A program made the position numbers and the translations under genes. A stretch of 18,157 bases of DNA from SIG450 sp045658425 (GTDB taxonomy: Bacteria > Bacillota > Clostridia > UMGS1840 > HGM11507): assembly GCA_045658425.1 (NCBI GenBank), contig JAZOVB010000180.1:1-18157 (forward strand). Reading direction: 5' to 3'. Position 1 is the stretch's first letter; each line of letters starts with the position of its first letter. The notes under the pieces are model-generated. The model worked only from the letters and a program-made list of their open reading frames with translations, was not told where the DNA came from and made no database searches. This document shows, one piece after another, positions 12,517-18,157 of this stretch.

Positions 12517-15500
12517 ATGAAAAAGAAACTGTGTTTATTACTTGCGGTAGCACTGCTGTTGACATCATTAAATGTGTTTGCTGCCGGTACAAATGTGAGC
12601 GATGAAGCCTATGACTTCTTTATGTCAGTTTCGTTAATTGACGAAGATTTCGATGTGTTTTCTAAAATGACAAGAGGGGAGTTTGTGGCTCTTACTGCCA
12701 AAATATTGTTTGGTGAATTAGCCAAGCAGGTTGGCAAAGAAGGAGTCGGAGGCTTTTATGATGTTCCCTCAGAGCATATTTGCTTTGGAGAGATTACAAC
12801 TCTTAAAAACTTAGAAATAATAAAAGGTGACAGTTACGGTAATTTTTATCCTGACAGAGATATTACCTTTACCGATGCAATCACAATTATAGTAAATGCA
12901 CTTAATTACAGGGTGTATGCAGAGGCAAACGGAGGATACCCGACAGGTTATTTATATATAGCAAATTCAACGGGAATATTAAAAGGTGTTCAGACTGATG
13001 AGTTCGTTTACGGTGCAACTGCAATCAAGCTTTTATATAATGCACTGTTTGTAGATTATATGGCACTCAGCGGAATTGTGGACGATGGTTCTTTTGTTTA
13101 CGACATAACCTCTGTTAAAACAATGCGTGAAAAGTTGAACATTACTGAATATGATGTAATTTTAGTAAATGACGGATTGATTTGTGCTGATTCAATGGGC
13201 GGAGAATTTGAAAATAAAGTTGTAGTGCGTGATACATCAACCCATAATGAATATGTTTTTTCATATACCAATGATGATATCCTTAACCTTTTTGGCTATC
13301 GCTTAAAGATTTATGTGAGAAAAAATCCTGTAACAGATGTAAATGAGATTGTTTATTATAGTATTCATAATTCAGTTAAAGAAACTATAGTTTATTCGGA
13401 AGATGTAATTTCTTCTGTAAGCGGTTTGGTAGAGTATGAAAAGGACCCTGAATCTTCCAAGATTGAAAAGGTAAACTATAATCCTTATGAAGCGTTTGTA
13501 TACATAAACGGAGTAAAAAAGGCAGACTATCAGTTTGCTGATTTGAAGCCAGGTAACGGATTTACAAGATTTATAGATAATAACGGAGATAACCGCGCAG
13601 ATTATATTCTTGTTTATAATTTTTCTTACAATGTGATTGCCGACTATATTTCCATAGAAGAGGATACTGTATTTTGCCGACTTAACCCTATGCATAATAT
13701 TATCCTTTCCGCAAATGACATAAATTCCTATCAGTTTATAAAGAATGGTGAGATAATTGCCATCGGCGACATAAAAAAAGATGATGTTATATCAGTGGCG
13801 ATTGGCGAAGAGGCTCCGGACAATAAGTTATACACTTTATATGTTTCCGACAAAAAGGACAGCGGAGTTATATCAGGTAAGAGTGACGGAAGCTACGAAG
13901 TGGGTATAAAAAATTCAATGGAAAATGAAGTGTGGTACAAAATATCTCCTTTATATGTTAATGAAAGAGCTAATATTTTTAATGTATTACCCTTTGGAGA
14001 GGCAACCTTTTATATAGATGTAATGGGAAATATAGCTTACGCTGATGGATTTAATACTGCTAAAAAGGATTATATGTATATAATTGATGTTATACCTCCC
14101 AAAAACATTGATAATGCAAAAATCAAGGTATTAAATTATATGGGCGAAAAGGTATTGTACGAAATCAGCGACAATATAAAGGTTGACGGAGAGGCATTAA
14201 ACGGTATAAGCGCTGACGGAAGCAATCTTTACGAGCCTTATATGGAACTTGCCGAATTGCTTTTAAGAAGGGCAGACGGAAGCTTTGATGTAAGAAATGA
14301 GGAGGTTGCAAATAAATATAATCAGTCAAATACTTTAATTACACCGCGACTTGCAAAGGTTAAGCTTAACAGTGAGAACCGGGTTTTGACCATTGATACC
14401 GATTATACTATGAGTGAAGATTCAAAGGACAACTTAAAAGCGGGTAAGAGAATCTGGAAAAATAAAATGTATATTACCAATCAATCAACCTTTGACGGAA
14501 CTTTCTTTGTTACCTCGGACACACTTGTTTTAAAGGTTGCTGAAATTGACAGATACGGCAAAAACTCAACTGACAGTAATACAATGATAAATTATTTTGA
14601 ACAGAATCCGCAAAGCTCTGATGCATACGGAATCTGGACTCCTGGAAGCTTTGCTTCATATAACTATTATGATGTTCAGGCTTATGATGTTGATTCTGAT
14701 ACGGGAGTGGCAGGTGTTCTTCTTGTTCGTGGTATGACTATCGAGGATAACGATAATGTAACAGGAAGCATAGCTGTTTTTGATAAAATTACCGAATATT
14801 ATGATGAAAAGAAGGAGAATATCTATAAACTATACTACTATGAAGGCGGCGAACTAAAGAGCGCTTTAGTAGATAAGGAATCTCTTCACATATACTATCA
14901 GAATATTATTTTCGGTGGTACACATCCGTCAGACAACAGTATTGATGCAGACTCGGACGGAAACGAAACAGTTGACAGTTACATTAATGTTGAGCCACTT
15001 AAAAAAGGTGATATTATTCATATCAAGCTAAACGGAAAAAGTGTTGGCTCAATCGGAAGAGAACTGAATTTAAACAAGGTTAACGAAAAGTCAGTTTCAA
15101 CATATAAAAGCGGTGTTTCATCACTTTATTCAAAAACTGCATACAGTGCAACCTCAATCGGTATTCCTTTTGACCAGAGAGCAAGTGTCAATACCGGATA
15201 TAATGCAACCTATAATATGGAGCTTGGCGTTGCAAAAAGTGTTTCAGGTGATGTTTTAAGCATAAGTCAACCGTATACAGATGCAAAGGGAACAAAATAC
15301 GGAACTTTAAATAATTATATAAATGATAATTCAGTTTACTACGAAACAAAGTTTTTAAAGATAAATTCTTCATTGCCGATAACAGTAATTGAAGAAACAA
15401 AGTGCCGCAAAGCAACCGATGAATGTGAAGTAACTATAAGAAAAGGAACATTTGCAGACCTTAAGTGTTCTGATTCTTACGGAGATGGCGGTTTCTATAA

Positions 15501-15585
15501 TGCATCAAGAATTTATGCATACAATTCAAAAGGGAATGTACGAGCATTATTTATTGTAAATTTGTGCGAAGAGCATAACAGATAA
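12517..15585 (+). CDS. SLH-domain surface (S-layer-like) protein
   Basis: The 1022-residue product starts with a signal peptide (MKKK, hydrophobic core, cut near FAA at 21-23). Three degenerate SLH repeats follow at about residues 28-66, 80-130 and 139-181. The second is the clearest (FYDVPSEHICFGEITTLKNL then GNFYPDRDITFTDAI). SLH domains anchor proteins to pyruvylated or related secondary cell-wall polymers. The remaining 840 or so residues have no domain I recognise; they are rich in Asp, Asn, Tyr and Ser with strand-like alternation and contain acidic patches (NNGDNRADY, DADSDGNETVD) that might bind calcium. GGGAGG lies 6 bp before the ATG. The next gene's SD site overlaps this stop codon, so the two SLH genes form an operon. 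It is probably a structural S-layer-type protein or adhesin. Confidence 0.82.
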   Translation: MKKKLCLLLAVALLLTSLNVFAAGTNVSDEAYDFFMSVSLIDEDFDVFSKMTRGEFVALTAKILFGELAKQVGKEGVGGFYDVPSEHICFGEITTLKNLEIIKGDSYGNFYPDRDITFTDAITIIVNALNYRVYAEANGGYPTGYLYIANSTGILKGVQTDEFVYGATAIKLLYNALFVDYMALSGIVDDGSFVYDITSVKTMREKLNITEYDVILVNDGLICADSMGGEFENKVVVRDTSTHNEYVFSYTNDDILNLFGYRLKIYVRKNPVTDVNEIVYYSIHNSVKETIVYSEDVISSVSGLVEYEKDPESSKIEKVNYNPYEAFVYINGVKKADYQFADLKPGNGFTRFIDNNGDNRADYILVYNFSYNVIADYISIEEDTVFCRLNPMHNIILSANDINSYQFIKNGEIIAIGDIKKDDVISVAIGEEAPDNKLYTLYVSDKKDSGVISGKSDGSYEVGIKNSMENEVWYKISPLYVNERANIFNVLPFGEATFYIDVMGNIAYADGFNTAKKDYMYIIDVIPPKNIDNAKIKVLNYMGEKVLYEISDNIKVDGEALNGISADGSNLYEPYMELAELLLRRADGSFDVRNEEVANKYNQSNTLITPRLAKVKLNSENRVLTIDTDYTMSEDSKDNLKAGKRIWKNKMYITNQSTFDGTFFVTSDTLVLKVAEIDRYGKNSTDSNTMINYFEQNPQSSDAYGIWTPGSFASYNYYDVQAYDVDSDTGVAGVLLVRGMTIEDNDNVTGSIAVFDKITEYYDEKKENIYKLYYYEGGELKSALVDKESLHIYYQNIIFGGTHPSDNSIDADSDGNETVDSYINVEPLKKGDIIHIKLNGKSVGSIGRELNLNKVNEKSVSTYKSGVSSLYSKTAYSATSIGIPFDQRASVNTGYNATYNMELGVAKSVSGDVLSISQPYTDAKGTKYGTLNNYINDNSVYYETKFLKINSSLPITVIEETKCRKATDECEVTIRKGTFADLKCSDSYGDGGFYNASRIYAYNSKGNVRALFIVNLCEEHNR

Positions 15586-15599
15586 GGAGGATATGGGAA

Positions 15600-18157
15600 A
15601 TGAAAAAATGTGTAAGTTTAAGTTTGATTTTTTTATTGGTTTTACAGCTTTTAGTTCCCGTATACGCTTCTGATTCAGAGGAACACTGGGCATTTGAAAC
15701 TCTTTCTTATTTTCAGAATAAAGGAGTTATCCAGGGGGATGCAAGCGGTTTAAGACCTGATGATTTTGTTAAAAGATCAGAATTTGCCAAAATGATAAAT
15801 AAAAATTTTAATTTTACCGGGTTAAGTGAAAATGTATTCCTTGACTTATCGGAAAATGACTGGTTCTATAACGATATTCTGATTGCCGTTAAAGCAGGAT
15901 ATTTAAAAGGCGATAATGGATATGTTAATCCAAACGGTTTTATGACAAGAGCGGAGGCATCAGTTGTATTCTCAAGACTTTTAAAGGATGATACTCAAAA
16001 AGACGGAAAAGCTTTTAAGGATAATGAGGATATTCCTTCCTGGGCAAAGGATGCTGTTGATAAAATGGTATCCCTCGGTATTATAACCGGATACGGAGAC
16101 GGAACATTCAGACCAAATGGAATGATTACAAGAGCGGAAGCCTGTACTCTTCTTATAAGAACAGAGGATTATGAAATAAGCGGTATAAATGAAGTAGCTA
16201 CAGAAAGTCAACCCGTTAACGCGGTGGTAAATACCTCCGGCGGAGGCGGCGGTGGCGGAGGTGGAGGCTCCTCGGGCGGGGCAGCACCCTCAAAAATACT
16301 TCCACCGGTTATTTCAAGAATTAATTCCTCCGATAATATGCTTTATTTCACATCACCATATAATGGTACATATACAGTAAAGCTTGTAAGAACTACAAAT
16401 AATTACGGAACGGAAAAAACAATTCAGACAAATTCAAAACAGATTGATTTAACCTCTGTAATAAAGGAGCTTATGACGAACGATACCAGACCGGAAGAAA
16501 ACTTTTCAATTTCCGTTATGGTAAGCAGTGCTATTGGAAAATCTGCTTATGGCATAGCGTATAATTACAAGGTAATAAATCCATCGGTAGTTATGCCGAC
16601 CTTTACTGTTACTCAAAGCTTTGAGGGAAATGAAGAAATTGTAAAAATTAACTGGAAAAAGGATGAAACCGTAAGCAGTTATGCCATAGAGCTTGATTTG
16701 GGAGACGGATATAATTTAATTACATATAGTGAAGACGGTTCAGGGTTAAGTTACACATTAAGCGGTTCAGAGGTTGCAAAAATTAACGGAACTGCAAAAC
16801 TAAAAGTTAATGCCGAAAGAGCAAGTAATGACATAATTCCTGCCGAAGAAAAAATATATGATATTTTACTTCCTTTATACGGTGGAGAAGAAAACGGCTT
16901 TAACCTTATATATAATGAAAGACATTTTAAGAATATCGAAAAGAATATATCATCATCATATTTATTAAAAGATGATATAACACTTACATCACATAAACCG
17001 TTTGCTTTTAAAGGCAAACTTAACGGGAACAATAAGAAGATAGATTTAAATATTGATTCCACACAAAATGATATTGGCTTATTCTCCTATCTTGCGGGTT
17101 CTTTTGAAATATACGATTTGGAAATAACAGGAACCGTTAAAGGTGCTCAGTATGTCGGAGCTTTAGCAGGACGAAGCGGTCCTGATGCTGACAACAGCGT
17201 TTTAGCTGGTGCAAAAATAACAAATGTTACAAATCGTGCCGAAGTTGAGGGAACACAGTATGTTGCAGGTCTTATAGGCAGAGCTTATGATAACGGCAGC
17301 AATAATATTACAGCATCTAAAATTATCAATCATGGTAAGATTACCGCATCAGGTAATTACGGAGGCGGTATATTCGGGTTATCTACTACAATGTCAGCAT
17401 CGTTTCTTGCAAATTGCGGGGATGTAAAATCCGGCGCCTACGCAGGCGGTATTGCGGCGTGGGCTTATACTCAGTTTAATAAATGCTACAATACAGGAAA
17501 AGTAACAGGCGGATCTTACGCCGGCGGAATAGTTGGATACTCTCAGGGTTCTGTACTTACCAACTGCTTTAATAACGGAGAAGTTGTTGCAACAAATCCG
17601 GGCGGTCTTGTAGGTAATGTTAATTTTTCAAATGCAGATACAAGGCTTACAATTTCAAATTCATACAGTACAAAGGGAACTGTGTTGTCGGCATTAAGCT
17701 CAAAGACTCTTTATGAAAACTGCTATTATATGTCAGAGGCACTTTTGGATGACGGAGTATCCGGTACCACTGCACTTAAGGAAGCAGAAATGCGTGATAT
17801 AACAAACTTTAACTTTGATGAAAAAGTTTGGGAAATAAGTTTAGCTTCTGCATATCCATATCCTCAGCTTGTTGGTTTTGAAACATACTTTGAAAAAGGA
17901 AAAATTTCAAAATCAGAAGTTACAGAAGCTAAATATATCGAGGCTGAGAGTGTTGTTGCAGTATCATTTAAGCCTGTAATCGGTGCATCAGGGTATAAAA
18001 TTACATGTCTTGATGAAAACAATGCAGCAGTTTTGGAAGAAACTGTAAGTGAAGCTTACTATGAAATAGATGCAACTCTTTTAACCTTTGGTAAAAACTA
18101 TAAAATAAAGCTTACAGTTTTAGGTGACAATAAATTATATACCGATTCCGATGAAAC
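15600..18157 (+). CDS. SLH-domain surface protein with poly-Gly linker and GLUG repeats (3' end outside window)
   Basis: An open frame from ATG 15600 runs to the window end: 852 complete codons, no stop. AAGGAGG at 15584-15590 is 9 bp upstream; an ATG at 15593 is only 2 bp from it and out of frame. A signal peptide (residues 1-23, VYA) precedes three well-formed SLH repeats at about 25-70, 80-127 and 138-187 (SWAKDAVDKMVSLGIITGYGD and FRPNGMITRAEA). A linker of ten consecutive glycines (214-223) leads to fibronectin-like strands. At about residues 510-680 there are GLUG-type repeats (YVGALAGR, YVAGLIGR, YAGGIVGY, PGGLVGN), a motif of adhesins and surface proteases. Then comes another beta domain, cut by the window end. 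The protein is probably a cell-wall-anchored adhesin or substrate-binding protein, cotranscribed with the preceding SLH gene. Confidence 0.88.
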   Translation, partial: MKKCVSLSLIFLLVLQLLVPVYASDSEEHWAFETLSYFQNKGVIQGDASGLRPDDFVKRSEFAKMINKNFNFTGLSENVFLDLSENDWFYNDILIAVKAGYLKGDNGYVNPNGFMTRAEASVVFSRLLKDDTQKDGKAFKDNEDIPSWAKDAVDKMVSLGIITGYGDGTFRPNGMITRAEACTLLIRTEDYEISGINEVATESQPVNAVVNTSGGGGGGGGGGSSGGAAPSKILPPVISRINSSDNMLYFTSPYNGTYTVKLVRTTNNYGTEKTIQTNSKQIDLTSVIKELMTNDTRPEENFSISVMVSSAIGKSAYGIAYNYKVINPSVVMPTFTVTQSFEGNEEIVKINWKKDETVSSYAIELDLGDGYNLITYSEDGSGLSYTLSGSEVAKINGTAKLKVNAERASNDIIPAEEKIYDILLPLYGGEENGFNLIYNERHFKNIEKNISSSYLLKDDITLTSHKPFAFKGKLNGNNKKIDLNIDSTQNDIGLFSYLAGSFEIYDLEITGTVKGAQYVGALAGRSGPDADNSVLAGAKITNVTNRAEVEGTQYVAGLIGRAYDNGSNNITASKIINHGKITASGNYGGGIFGLSTTMSASFLANCGDVKSGAYAGGIAAWAYTQFNKCYNTGKVTGGSYAGGIVGYSQGSVLTNCFNNGEVVATNPGGLVGNVNFSNADTRLTISNSYSTKGTVLSALSSKTLYENCYYMSEALLDDGVSGTTALKEAEMRDITNFNFDEKVWEISLASAYPYPQLVGFETYFEKGKISKSEVTEAKYIEAESVVAVSFKPVIGASGYKITCLDENNAAVLEETVSEAYYEIDATLLTFGKNYKIKLTVLGDNKLYTDSDE

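Noticed and set aside
16751..17062. 103-codon minus-strand ORF with hydrophobic stretches
   Set aside because: It lies antisense within the long open SLH/GLUG frame, which has signal peptide, SLH and GLUG features; the hydrophobicity is a by-product of the opposite strand.

Overview
The window is AT-rich, has strong Shine-Dalgarno (SD) sites, and opens with the distal part of a ribosomal-protein/alpha operon in the order rpsK-rpsD-rpoA-rplQ-rpmE. The presence of rpsD inside this cluster is typical of Clostridia rather than Bacillus. Together with SLH-domain surface proteins and a VanY-type peptidase it points to a Gram-positive anaerobe of class Clostridia, probably gut-associated. The family cannot be fixed from this sequence; an SLH-rich Oscillospirales-type organism is only a guess.

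Layout. 1-2460 (+): 3' end of rpsK, then rpsD, rpoA, rplQ and rpmE, closed by stem-loops at 2507-2559. 2633-2723 (+): tRNA-Ser(GGA) with its own promoter and terminator. 2891-4084 (+): secreted VanY-like D,D-carboxypeptidase with a copper-amine-oxidase-like N-terminal domain. 4085-4553: a non-coding stretch with a bidirectional terminator, an orphan minus-strand promoter with SD site and 7-codon ORF, and a 14-bp palindrome next to the promoter of the following gene. 4554-5267 (+): cytoplasmic SGNH hydrolase. 5428-6726 (-): Gfo/Idh/MocA oxidoreductase, divergent from an AraC regulator at 6908-7753 (+). 8111-12253 (-): a three-gene operon transcribed in the order nitrilase-family amidohydrolase, clan GH-D (GH36/melibiase-like) glycosidase, second AraC regulator. 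12517-18157 (+): two consecutive SLH surface-protein genes, the second running off the window end.

How the genes may work together. The middle block (SGNH esterase, oxidoreductase, two AraC regulators, glycosidase, nitrilase) reads as a small intracellular carbohydrate-processing locus without its own transporter. The clearest regulatory signal is a pair of near-identical 12-bp direct repeats exactly 21 bp apart (12328-12360). They lie between the divergent promoters of the nitrilase-glycosidase-araC operon and the SLH operon. This is the geometry of AraC-family operators, and it suggests that the operon's own AraC protein may control both the catabolic operon and the surface proteins. Pairing a nitrilase with a GH36-like enzyme in one translationally coupled operon is unusual and is the best candidate here for an undescribed pathway.
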